44,548 nt of DNA from Candidatus Cloacimonadota bacterium (GTDB taxonomy: Bacteria; Muiribacteriota; UBA6191). The translations under genes and the position numbers were made by a program. This document shows, in pieces, positions 15,655-23,765 of this stretch; within the stretch, counting starts at the first letter, position 1; each line of letters starts with the position of its first letter. The DNA is taken from the NCBI GenBank assembly GCA_023954715.1, contig JAGSHD010000024.1:1-44548 (forward strand), read 5' to 3'. The notes below the pieces were generated by a model that saw nothing but the letters and a program-made list of their open reading frames with translations, made no database searches and was not told where the DNA came from.

Positions 15655-15772
15655 GATATACCTCTTTTACAGGATTAATTATATCCTTTGATAAGCGAAA
15701 ATAATGCCAAGCGTATTGGGATTATGATATAAATAAATCAGCAAAAGTTTTTACTATTAAGTTTGTACATAT

Positions 15773-16330
15773 ATGAAATTAAATCATTACTACCCAAAGG
15801 GTTCCAAACCCTTTTTAAGTCTCTCAGCATTAGATTCTGAGGATGCAATATCTTTAATGCATAGCTTTGCGTCAAAAACGGAGCTTGTCTATAAAAGATT
15901 CAAAGATCCCAAAAAATACTTGAACGATAGACGTCAAACTGAGGATTGGTTAAGAAAGGGATTTATAGAAAAGGGGGGAAACCCAAAAAACTATTACCCC
16001 ATATACTTTGTACTAGGTAATTCACCTTATGTGTTTGAGGGTTATGACAAAAATTGCAATATAATAAGTATAAATCTAGATGATATCGCAGAAGATCAGC
16101 TAAGCTTTACCTATCCAGATAGTATGGTGTCTAGATATATGCTAGAGCACAAAAAAGAAATCTATTTCAAAAAAAATTATCATGGAATTGTGTTTACCAA
16201 ATCTGAAATAATAGATCTGGTGGATAATTTTGGTTTACCTAACAGAGAGTGGCAGGAATGTCCCTCTAGAAAGTATGATTTTTTTATTGAAGCACAGTTG
16301 TGGGACAAATCCTTGTTATATAAGAGTTGA
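15773..16330 (+). CDS. Conserved-looking hypothetical protein
   Basis: A 185-residue soluble protein with no signal peptide or membrane helix and no family I recognise. It is rich in Tyr, Lys and Asp. Notable stretches are GGNPKNYYPIYFVLGNSPYV (residues ~63-82) and LSFTYPDSMVSRYM (~109-122), which look like conserved core motifs rather than random sequence. The ATG has no clear ribosome binding site. It stands alone between the divergent CoA-transferase gene and the subtilase promoter. Confidence 0.75.
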   Translation: MKLNHYYPKGSKPFLSLSALDSEDAISLMHSFASKTELVYKRFKDPKKYLNDRRQTEDWLRKGFIEKGGNPKNYYPIYFVLGNSPYVFEGYDKNCNIISINLDDIAEDQLSFTYPDSMVSRYMLEHKKEIYFKKNYHGIVFTKSEIIDLVDNFGLPNREWQECPSRKYDFFIEAQLWDKSLLYKS

Positions 16331-16489
16331 TTTAAGCTAAATTGACAAACTTGTATGATTTTGTTTAAAAATATGTTTTAAGAAACAAAAAAACTTTTGC
16401 AAAAGAAATTTAAAAGTGGTTCAATAAGTGTCCTCTAGGCTCTATTTATAGGCCGTAAAAATAAATTTCGATTTTTTTTATTTCAGGGG

Positions 16490-16517
16490 TTGACGATATG
16501 TCAAGATTCCTTAATAT
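16490..16517 (+). promoter_or_regulatory. Sigma70-type promoter of the subtilase gene
   Basis: TTGACG (16490-16495), a 16-base spacer and TAATAT (16512-16517) followed by GGG. It leaves a ~70-base 5' leader before the strong ribosome binding site AAGGAG at 16583-16588. Confidence 0.6.
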
Positions 16518-16595
16518 GGGAGTCAAATAACTTTTAGAATAATATTGTATGCATAAGATAGGCAAAGAAAATTTGCACATAACAAGGAGATTTGA

Positions 16596-17984
16596 ATGAA
16601 TAAATTTGTATTCTGTTCACTAAGTTTAATCGCTGGAGCTGCTGCTCATTTAGGCGCTACAGAAGTATCAAGTGATTTACAAGCTAAGATAGCTAATAAC
16701 GGAGCTTCTAAAGTAATTATCACTTTTAAAGATAAAACTAATAGAGGAAAATTAAAGTTCAAAGGATCTTCTGCTGAAGTTAAAAGAACTTTGAGTGCAA
16801 ACTACAAAGCGTCTAGTGCAAAAATTAAATCACTATTCTCTAGTAACTCTAAGCAAGGTGGAGGGCAAGTAGTTGCTGATCTTCCTTATGCTAACGCAAT
16901 GGTTGCAAACGTATCTAACGCTACATTGAGAGATTTAGCTAACAATCCTGACATCGCTCAAATCACTTTAGACAGAGAAATCATGTTTGAAGAAACTCCA
17001 GCAAACTCAGACATCAACATGAACGCTTCTGAAGATTGGACATATGGTTTAAAGAAAGTTGGAGTTGATAAAGTACGAGCTGCTTATAACTTAACTGGAA
17101 AAGGAATCCGAGTTGGTGTTTTAGATACAGGTATCGATGCTGATCACGCTGATTTAAAAGGTAAAGTAGTAGCATGGAAAGATTGGGCTGGAACAAGCGC
17201 AACTCCTAAAGATGCTCACGGACACGGAACACACTGTGCTGGTACAATTGCTGGTGGAGATGCTTCTGGTAAGAACATCGGTGTTGCTCCTGACGTAGAA
17301 TTAGTAGTAGGAAGAATCTTCGGTGATTCAGGAGGAGCTACTCTTTCTGGAATCTTAGGTGCTATGAACTGGGTTACTGATCCTGATTCAAATGCTGATA
17401 CTGATGATGCTCCACAAATCGTTTCTAACTCTTGGGGTGGACGAAAAGGTTCTATGCAAAGTGAAAAAGCTATGTGGAACTTAGTAAAGACATGGAGATC
17501 ATTAGGAATGGTTCCTGTATTTGCTGCTGGAAACTCTGGACCTAGAGCTAAAACTGTTGGAACTCCTGGTGGATACCCACATTCATTCGCAGTAGCTGCA
17601 ACTGATGATAAAGATAAGGCAGCTTATTTTTCTTCAAGAGGACCAATCACTTGGGAAGGTGTTGAGTATGTTAAGCCTGACATCGCTGCTCCTGGTGTAA
17701 ATGTTTATTCTGCAAAGCCAGGCGGAGGTTACCAAAAGATGAGTGGAACTTCTATGGCATGTCCACACGTAGCTGGATTAGCTGCATTGGTACTTCAAGC
17801 AAACCCTGCTTTAACTGTTAAGCAAGTTGAAAAAGCTTTAACTGCTCATTCAGTTGACTTAGGTACTGACGGAAAAGATACTACTTATGGTGAAGGTAGA
17901 GTTGACATCATGGCTTCTGTTGAGGCTGTTAAAGGTGTAAGCGAGAAGCAAAAAGAAAACTTCAACGCTATCTACGGAAACTAA
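16596..17984 (+). CDS. Secreted subtilisin-family (S8) serine protease
   Basis: A 462-residue prepro-subtilase, exported by Sec. A signal peptide covers residues ~1-21 (ending AHLGA) and an I9-type inhibitor propeptide covers ~35-130 (KVIITFKD, YANAMVANVS). The catalytic domain follows from ~165. The triad is Asp177 (VLDTGID), His210 (HGHGTHCAG) and Ser386 (GTSMACPHVAG), with the oxyanion Asn313 (AAGNSGP); all are intact. There is no C-terminal sorting or pro-domain, so the mature ~300-residue enzyme should be released or periplasmic. Unlike its neighbours, the gene strongly favours AAC, ATC, GAC, TTC and GGA/GCT codons, which points to high expression. AAGGAG lies 7 bases before the ATG. Confidence 0.97.
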   Translation: MNKFVFCSLSLIAGAAAHLGATEVSSDLQAKIANNGASKVIITFKDKTNRGKLKFKGSSAEVKRTLSANYKASSAKIKSLFSSNSKQGGGQVVADLPYANAMVANVSNATLRDLANNPDIAQITLDREIMFEETPANSDINMNASEDWTYGLKKVGVDKVRAAYNLTGKGIRVGVLDTGIDADHADLKGKVVAWKDWAGTSATPKDAHGHGTHCAGTIAGGDASGKNIGVAPDVELVVGRIFGDSGGATLSGILGAMNWVTDPDSNADTDDAPQIVSNSWGGRKGSMQSEKAMWNLVKTWRSLGMVPVFAAGNSGPRAKTVGTPGGYPHSFAVAATDDKDKAAYFSSRGPITWEGVEYVKPDIAAPGVNVYSAKPGGGYQKMSGTSMACPHVAGLAALVLQANPALTVKQVEKALTAHSVDLGTDGKDTTYGEGRVDIMASVEAVKGVSEKQKENFNAIYGN

Positions 17985-17994
17985 TTTCAAAATC

Positions 17995-18020
17995 GCCAAA
18001 ATACAATCTTGTATTTTGGC
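17995..18020 (+). terminator. First terminator hairpin after the subtilase
   Basis: GCCAAAATACAA pairs with TTGTATTTTGGC around a 2-base loop, 11 bases after the stop codon, followed by TTT. It is the first of two tandem hairpins. Confidence 0.75.
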
Positions 18021-18026
18021 TTTGAT

Positions 18027-18060
18027 AAAAAAACACATTCAGAAATGAATGTGTTTTTTT
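18027..18060 (+). terminator. Second terminator hairpin after the subtilase
   Basis: AAAAAAACACATTC pairs with GAATGTGTTTTTTT, a strong stem with a T run, just after the first hairpin. The tandem arrangement suits a highly transcribed gene. Confidence 0.92.
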
Positions 18061-18199
18061 GTTTTATACCCAAATATTAATGGGGTTACTGATTTTACTG
18101 ATGAACCCTTATATTGATAGGTATTTAGTTTACAAGGTAGTTTTCTAGATGGATATATATGATAAATTGATTTAACTATTGGTTTTTACCAAGGACGAT

Positions 18200-18481
18200 A
18201 TGGTGGATGATTTAATTCTAGAGTATAAAAAATTAAAGCAAAAAAGAGATCAAGCTGACAAAGAAGCGCGAGACTACATTAAAGAAAACACCAAGGACGC
18301 ACGAGAGAGGGCTCAAAAACTAAGTGTCTCACATATTCGACTTTTGAAGTTTTTAAGATCTTTGGATGCTGATCAGCTTAAGTGCTTAACAGAAAGTCAA
18401 AATTTGGTAGCTTCTGGTAACACTCAGCAAATAATTTCTAAATTAATGGGGCTTTTTGATCATACAAGTGAGGATAATTAA
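18200..18481 (+). CDS. Small helical coiled-coil-like protein
   Basis: A 93-residue highly charged protein predicted to be nearly all helix, with Lys/Glu/Asp/Arg-rich residues ~8-45 (LKQKRDQADKEARDYIKENT) fit for a coiled coil. I start at the ATG at 18200 with AAGGA just upstream, rather than at a TTG at 18179. No family is recognised. It precedes the polysaccharide export genes by 138 bases, and it is not clear whether they share a transcript. Confidence 0.65.
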   Translation: MVDDLILEYKKLKQKRDQADKEARDYIKENTKDARERAQKLSVSHIRLLKFLRSLDADQLKCLTESQNLVASGNTQQIISKLMGLFDHTSEDN

Positions 18482-18619
18482 ACTCATTTGTTATATACTA
18501 AACTTTGAACGCAAACAGGTTTGAGTTTGTATTGCTTGTCCCTTAGTAATTAAGGAGATTGAAGTATCAACTTACCATTCGTTTATTCAAGTAGTTTTAA
18601 AGTTAAATAGGGGATTTTT

Positions 18620-19552
18620 GTGTTAAAACTTATCGTTATATTTTGTATTTCTTGTACACTATCACATAGTGCGGCTAAGCCATCTGCTTTTCAACAAGCA
18701 TTGAATAAAAGTAAAAAGAAGTGGGGAACAAAGTTTCATAAGGTTGAAACCGTAAAAAAAGGTGAAGATAATACTACCTATTATATGGGTACGGGAGATG
18801 TCTTAGAGATTACCGTTTTATCACTCAAAGAGTTTCAACGTAAAGGGCTTGGCGATGAGTTAGAGTTTTATGTAAATGAAGATGGTAATGTAAATGTACC
18901 ATTAGTTGGGATCGTTAAAGCTGAAGGTAAAACAGTCAGCGATTTAATTTTGGTTCTTAAGAAAAAGTTTAAAAAATATGTTACTAATCCTCAAGTATCA
19001 GTTTTTATAAAAGAGTATCGCTCTAAAAAAGTCTATGTTTTAGGCAAAGTTTATAATAATGGATGGATTCCGTTGCGGCATGAGTATACTTCTTTGTTTG
19101 AAGTTTTGGCTGAGGCAGGGGGCTTTTCAGCAAAGATTCCATCAATAGAAGGTATAGCATTAAATGAACCTGATATGCGACATGTTTATGTCATTCGAAA
19201 TAAAAAAAAGCATATTGTAAACTTATATGATCGATTAATTGATCAAGGTGATGACGAACCATTTATTATGTTATCAGGAGACAAAGTTTTTGTACCTGAG
19301 CCCGTTAAGACAGTATCAATTTTAGGTGGAGTACGAAAGGCTGGGTCTTTTCAGATTAAGTCAGGATTAACTCTTTTACAAGCTATAGCGTTGGCAGGAT
19401 CTTTTTTAGAAGATGCTAGACGGGACCAAGTAAAGATTATTCGCCGAAACCAAAAACAGGCAATTCGTGTAAATGCGGTGAAAATTTTTGAAGGAAAAGA
19501 AAAAGACTTTGCCTTAAAAGCTGGAGATGTAGTTTATGTCGCAGAGTGGTAA
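18620..19552 (+). CDS. Wza-like polysaccharide export protein
   Basis: A 310-residue exporter component. A signal peptide (LIVIFCISCTLSHSA) leads into a Poly_export domain (residues ~53-130) beginning YYMGTGDVLEITVLSL, which is the typical opening of Wza/KpsD/GumB proteins, and continuing NEDGNVNVPLVGIVKAEGKT. Two SLBB domains follow, the first opening KVYVLGKVYNNG near 137 and the second SILGGVRKAGSF near 232. Family members form the outer-membrane channel for capsule or exopolysaccharide. There is no lipobox, unlike E. coli Wza, so anchoring may differ. The start is GTG with GGGG upstream. The 3' end overlaps the next gene by 17 bases, so they are co-translated. Confidence 0.92.
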   Translation: MLKLIVIFCISCTLSHSAAKPSAFQQALNKSKKKWGTKFHKVETVKKGEDNTTYYMGTGDVLEITVLSLKEFQRKGLGDELEFYVNEDGNVNVPLVGIVKAEGKTVSDLILVLKKKFKKYVTNPQVSVFIKEYRSKKVYVLGKVYNNGWIPLRHEYTSLFEVLAEAGGFSAKIPSIEGIALNEPDMRHVYVIRNKKKHIVNLYDRLIDQGDDEPFIMLSGDKVFVPEPVKTVSILGGVRKAGSFQIKSGLTLLQAIALAGSFLEDARRDQVKIIRRNQKQAIRVNAVKIFEGKEKDFALKAGDVVYVAEW

Positions 19553-21671
19553 AACAGTACATCTACAAGATTATATTCACATAGTCAAAAAGAGATTTGT
19601 ATTTATCTTATTTACAATCTTGTTTACTTTTTCAGCAACATTTTTGCTAAATCACTTGTTGTCTCCCATATATTCAGCTGAAGTAAGACTTCTCATTGAA
19701 GAAAAACTACAAGATGTAAACATTACAAGAAACTCTCTACTTCCTTTTCAAGAGGAGTTTTTTGACACACAAAGAGAGATTTTTGAGAGTGACCCAGTTT
19801 TTGAAGTAGCTGTTTTAGAGTTAGACTTACATAACAAAGTCAAAAAGGGATCAATATTAACTGCGATTAAAGCAAGAGTTAAGAGTTTGTTAGGTCTTGA
19901 TTACGACTTATCACCAGAGCAGAAAAAAAGACATTCTATTGAAAATGCTATTAAAGGTCTACGTAAACAAGTTTTTGTAGAAGCGGTTCGAGGTACAAAC
20001 ATTTTGATCATCACAGCAGAAGACAAAGATCCTGTACAGGTTAAAAAGATTGTAAATAGTTTAGCTAAGAGCTTTGTAGAGCGCTCTTTATATCTAAAAA
20101 ATAAAGATACTATGGATGCGAGTACCTATTTAAAGGGACAACTTAAATCTGTATACGAAAAACTAACTAAGTCAGAGGATAAATTAGATGTTTTTCAGTT
20201 CACAGAAGAAGCAATATCATTAGATAAACGAATTGAGTTTTTAGTTGAAAAGCAAATTATTGTAGCTGAAAAAGAACTAGAAGAAGTAGAGGTAGACCTA
20301 GAAGAAGAGCGAGAAAAGGTTGAGGTTTTTCATGCACAAGTGGGAAAAGAGCGTGGTAAAAAGTCCTCAGGTAGTTTTGGTACTTATAAAATATTAAAAG
20401 AACAGCAGCTTTTGTTAGAGCTCAAGAAAAACGAGCTAAGAAGAAAGTTTACCAATCAACACCCTGATGTTATCGCTATTGCTGAACAACTATCACTTTT
20501 AAAAAGTCGAATATCAAAAGAAGACAAATCATCTAAGAAAGGGGAGCAGCAAGCTGTATCTGAGTTTTTACAAAGCCTTGAAAAAGAGTTTTCAGAAGCT
20601 CAAAGAAACTATCGAGTTTTATCGGTAAGACGAGATAAATTAACTTCTCAAATTGATACTCACAAAGATAAGTTAAAAAAACTACTCAACAAAAAGTCAG
20701 ATTACTTGGTTTTAAAAAGAGAATTAACAGCCAACGAAAAATTATACGAACTACTCTTAAAAAAAGAAAAGGAAGTAGGAATCGAGTCTACTTTGAAGGT
20801 TGGGCACGTAAAAATTATTCAAAAAGCTTCTTTACCAGTTTTTCCGATTCGTCCTAAAAAGCTATTAAACTTAGTTGCTTCTATTTTTATTGGTTTCTTT
20901 TTAGGGGTGGGAGTAGCATTTTTTAGAGAGTACATGGATATCAGTGTTAAGACAAAAACAGAGATTGATGCACTCATGGGTGGGTATCCTCTACTAGGGG
21001 TTTTTCACGAGCAAGAAATTCTTAAAAAAGAAAAACACTTATTACCCAGTATAACTTTTACTAATCCAAATTCCATGTTAGGGGAGTCCTTTAAAATTTT
21101 GCGACAAAATGTACAATTTTTAATGCAAAATAATCAAAAGACTTTTATGTTGACTAGCTCTTTACCTAGTGAGGGTAAAACAACGATTGCTACAAATTTA
21201 GCGATTACATTTGCCATGTCTGAGAAAAAGGTTTTATTGATGGATTGTGATTTGAGAAAACCTAAAATCCATAATTACTTCAAAACCAAACCAACTAATA
21301 GTGGTCTGTTACAAACAGAAGTTCCTGGCTTATATTTATTCCAAGCTCCAAAAATAGAAAACTTTGGGATCTACTTAGAGAGTGATGAGTTTATCTCTGT
21401 TTTAGAAGAAGCAAAGAATGAATTTGATGTTATATTGATTGATTCTGCGCCGGTTAATCTAGTTTCTGATACTAGCAGTCTAATTGCCCAAGAGATCCCT
21501 CTACTATTTGTAGTCGGATCTGGACATACCACAGAAGAGCAATTAAGTCGCTCCTTAGAGAGTTTGAAGATCTTAAAAAGTAATGTGGCTGGCTACATTA
21601 TATCTAGACTTGAAATGAAAAACATACCTAAGGAGTATAAGGCTTACTACGAGTCTTATTTTTCCGATTAA
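19536..21671 (+). CDS. Wzc-like chain-length regulator and tyrosine kinase
   Basis: A 711-residue inner-membrane protein. Membrane helices lie at ~21-43 and ~443-463. Between them are the Wzz domain (~10-105), a long coiled coil (~200-400) and the GNVR-like segment LKRELTANEKLYELLL (~393-408). The cytosolic part is a bacterial tyrosine kinase: Walker A SSLPSEGKTT (541-550, Lys548), Walker A' VLLMDCDLRKP (566-576) and Walker B VILIDSAP (632-639). The C-terminus carries a tyrosine cluster (Tyr701, 704, 705, 708) that is the expected autophosphorylation site. Such proteins set polymer length and work with the Wza channel encoded just upstream. The two genes overlap. Confidence 0.94.
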   Translation: MSQSGKTVHLQDYIHIVKKRFVFILFTILFTFSATFLLNHLLSPIYSAEVRLLIEEKLQDVNITRNSLLPFQEEFFDTQREIFESDPVFEVAVLELDLHNKVKKGSILTAIKARVKSLLGLDYDLSPEQKKRHSIENAIKGLRKQVFVEAVRGTNILIITAEDKDPVQVKKIVNSLAKSFVERSLYLKNKDTMDASTYLKGQLKSVYEKLTKSEDKLDVFQFTEEAISLDKRIEFLVEKQIIVAEKELEEVEVDLEEEREKVEVFHAQVGKERGKKSSGSFGTYKILKEQQLLLELKKNELRRKFTNQHPDVIAIAEQLSLLKSRISKEDKSSKKGEQQAVSEFLQSLEKEFSEAQRNYRVLSVRRDKLTSQIDTHKDKLKKLLNKKSDYLVLKRELTANEKLYELLLKKEKEVGIESTLKVGHVKIIQKASLPVFPIRPKKLLNLVASIFIGFFLGVGVAFFREYMDISVKTKTEIDALMGGYPLLGVFHEQEILKKEKHLLPSITFTNPNSMLGESFKILRQNVQFLMQNNQKTFMLTSSLPSEGKTTIATNLAITFAMSEKKVLLMDCDLRKPKIHNYFKTKPTNSGLLQTEVPGLYLFQAPKIENFGIYLESDEFISVLEEAKNEFDVILIDSAPVNLVSDTSSLIAQEIPLLFVVGSGHTTEEQLSRSLESLKILKSNVAGYIISRLEMKNIPKEYKAYYESYFSD

Positions 21672-21679
21672 ACAAAGCT

Positions 21680-22957
21680 ATGGTACGTTTTAGAAAAAAC
21701 TTTTACAAAATTAGTGAGTACTTTTACTTCTATAGTTTTTATTTTTTAATTTTGTTAATGCCATTATTTCGAGGGGTGATTTATCCTTTGGAGCGAGTAT
21801 TGTTCGGCGTTGGGTTTGTCGGTTTATTTGTATTGTGGGAAACACGATCTATCACAAAACGCGGTTCATCCTTCAAAAACTTTTTTAAAAATAACTCTGT
21901 ATTTTTAGTGGCTTTGGGTTTATTTTTGGTCATCATCTTACAAAGTTATCTACGATCGACTCGTTTGGCAGACTCATTCATTAGGATATGGGATTTAGCT
22001 TGTTGTTTGCTCGTGTTTTATTTAATAAGAGTATCTTTTTTAAAAGAGCGAAAACGAAAACAGCTTTTATATATCTTATTGGCTATTTCTACTCTTTACT
22101 CCCTTTTAGCATATTGCTATTTTTTTGATTGGATACCACATCCTTGGTGGGAAAAGGCTGAATTTGTATCCTCAACCTTTGTAAATCATAATCACTTTGC
22201 CGGTTTTCATGAGATGATCATTTTTTTGAGTTTAGGTATGGTTTTATCACGGCGAGACGAAAATGTAATATTATTTTTGTTTTTATTAATGATTCAATGG
22301 GGAGCATTTTTACTATCTCTTTCTAGAGGGGGTTGGATCTCATTTTTTCTAACTCTATTTTTTATGTCTTGTTTGCTCATCGGAGATAGGAGACTACGTG
22401 GAGTTGGTCTAAAAATCTTTGCATCATTGATTTTGGTGATTGTAGCGTTTTTAGCTTTTATTCAATCAGAAGTAAACCCATCTATGTCTAAGAGATTTGA
22501 TAGTTTTTTCACAAAAGAAGGGCAAACAGAGTTTTTGGACTTTAGAGTAAAACTGTGGGACTCTACTTACCAAGCTATTTTGAAGGCACCAAAATGGGGA
22601 TATGGATTAGGTTCATTTTCATGGGAAATGAGACCCTTCCGACAAAAGGGCTTTCCTTATAAGTTTGATTATACTCACAATGATTATCTTCAATTTGCCA
22701 TGGAGTTAGGGGGAGTTTTATTTATAGCTTGCCTTTTATGGATACTCTGGATTATGAGCAAGTCATTGTTAAACTTTTATTCAACAAAACTCTACTTTTT
22801 TCGTTTTGAAGAATTGGGAATGCTTTGTGGAGTCTTGTGTATATTGATTCATGGTGTGGTAGATTTTAATCTGCATATATTTTCAAACACAATTCTATTT
22901 GTAGTATTTTTAGCTTTAATCAGCATCAAGACTTTACCAGAGAAACAAAACTCCTAA
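21680..22957 (+). CDS. O-antigen ligase/Wzy-family polymerase
   Basis: A 425-residue polytopic membrane protein, with roughly ten to twelve hydrophobic segments, of the O-antigen ligase/polymerase family. Diagnostic motifs are FVNHNHFAGFHEM (~166-178) and, in the large periplasmic loop, WGYGLGSFSWEM followed by YTHNDYLQFAMELGG (~332-346), the Wzy_C HNDYLQ signature. It would join undecaprenyl-linked glycan units into polymer or transfer them to an acceptor at the periplasmic side. It begins 8 bases after the Wzc-like gene and ends the operon. No glycosyltransferase or flippase is encoded here, so sugar assembly must be encoded elsewhere. Confidence 0.9.
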   Translation: MVRFRKNFYKISEYFYFYSFYFLILLMPLFRGVIYPLERVLFGVGFVGLFVLWETRSITKRGSSFKNFFKNNSVFLVALGLFLVIILQSYLRSTRLADSFIRIWDLACCLLVFYLIRVSFLKERKRKQLLYILLAISTLYSLLAYCYFFDWIPHPWWEKAEFVSSTFVNHNHFAGFHEMIIFLSLGMVLSRRDENVILFLFLLMIQWGAFLLSLSRGGWISFFLTLFFMSCLLIGDRRLRGVGLKIFASLILVIVAFLAFIQSEVNPSMSKRFDSFFTKEGQTEFLDFRVKLWDSTYQAILKAPKWGYGLGSFSWEMRPFRQKGFPYKFDYTHNDYLQFAMELGGVLFIACLLWILWIMSKSLLNFYSTKLYFFRFEELGMLCGVLCILIHGVVDFNLHIFSNTILFVVFLALISIKTLPEKQNS

Positions 22958-23075
22958 ACATTTTGGCACATAATCTGCAATATCAAGTTGTATAGGTTAT
23001 TTTGTGCTTAGTTTAGTCTTATACATAAGCCAAAGTCTATAGATAAAACTTTCTACAAAGTATTAGATACTAGGG

Positions 23076-23105
23076 TAGACAGAGCTTAAGAGGCTTTAAT
23101 ATAAT
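23076..23105 (+). promoter_or_regulatory. Sigma70-type promoter of the DUF2760-Hsp70 operon
   Basis: TAGACA (23076-23081), an 18-base spacer and a perfect TATAAT (23100-23105), about 85 bases before the ATG at 23192. No CIRCE or sigma32-like element is visible, so heat-shock control is not supported. Confidence 0.6.
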
Positions 23106-23191
23106 CTATTCTCTACCATCAAAAATTATGGTGTGTAGTAAATTAAACGATTACGTTTCATAGTGAAACAAAGATATATAGGAGATATTCA

Positions 23192-23764
23192 ATGAGAATA
23201 TTCACAGCAATTTCAGTATTTTTTAAGGTGCTTTTTAATGGTAAATACAACAAAAAATTATCTGAAATGGATTCAAATATAATAAAGCTAGCTAGCTTAG
23301 AGAAAGAGCTTGAAAGCGAACAAGCTAGATTAAATTTAGATATACAAAAATTAAAAAACGCTCCAAAATTAGAAGACCATGGGTTTTTAGATGAAGGAGC
23401 ATGTGCACTACTTAGTTTATTGCAAAAAGAAGCGCGTCTGATTGATTTTGTTCAAGAGGATTTAAGCGATGTAGGAGATTCACAAATGGGGTCTGTATCT
23501 AAGTTGATTCATAAAGACTTACAAAAGGTTTTTTCTCAATTTGTAAAAATCGAAGCGGTAGCTGATGTAGAAGAGGGTGGAACAATTCATCTAGCTGAAG
23601 GTTACTCTAACAAGGAGTTTAAGCTGACTGGTAATGTTGATGCTAAAGCTCCATTTGATGGAACATTAAGACATAAAGGTTGGTTGGTATCAAAAATGAA
23701 TCTTCCAAAGAGAGCTAAAAAGGATCAAAATAGAGTGATCATGGCAGCAGAAGTAGAGGTTTAA
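23192..23764 (+). CDS. DUF2760-family protein
   Basis: A 190-residue protein that I recognise as DUF2760, partly because the family is typically encoded just before an atypical Hsp70, as here. The N-terminus (FTAISVFFKVLF) is hydrophobic and may be a membrane anchor. Residues ~30-60 form a Glu/Lys-rich coiled coil, and the core GACALLSLLQKEARLIDFVQ (~69-88) is followed by a basic C-terminal region with PFDGTLRHKGWLV. Function is unknown in the literature I know of. GGAG precedes the ATG, and the stop lies one base before the Hsp70 gene, so the two are translationally linked and probably partners. Confidence 0.85.
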   Translation: MRIFTAISVFFKVLFNGKYNKKLSEMDSNIIKLASLEKELESEQARLNLDIQKLKNAPKLEDHGFLDEGACALLSLLQKEARLIDFVQEDLSDVGDSQMGSVSKLIHKDLQKVFSQFVKIEAVADVEEGGTIHLAEGYSNKEFKLTGNVDAKAPFDGTLRHKGWLVSKMNLPKRAKKDQNRVIMAAEVEV

Positions 23765-23765
23765 A

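Noticed and set aside
23077..23191. Heat-shock control element before DUF2760-Hsp70
   Set aside because: No CIRCE inverted repeat (TTAGCACTC type) or sigma32-like promoter; the visible promoter is ordinary sigma70.
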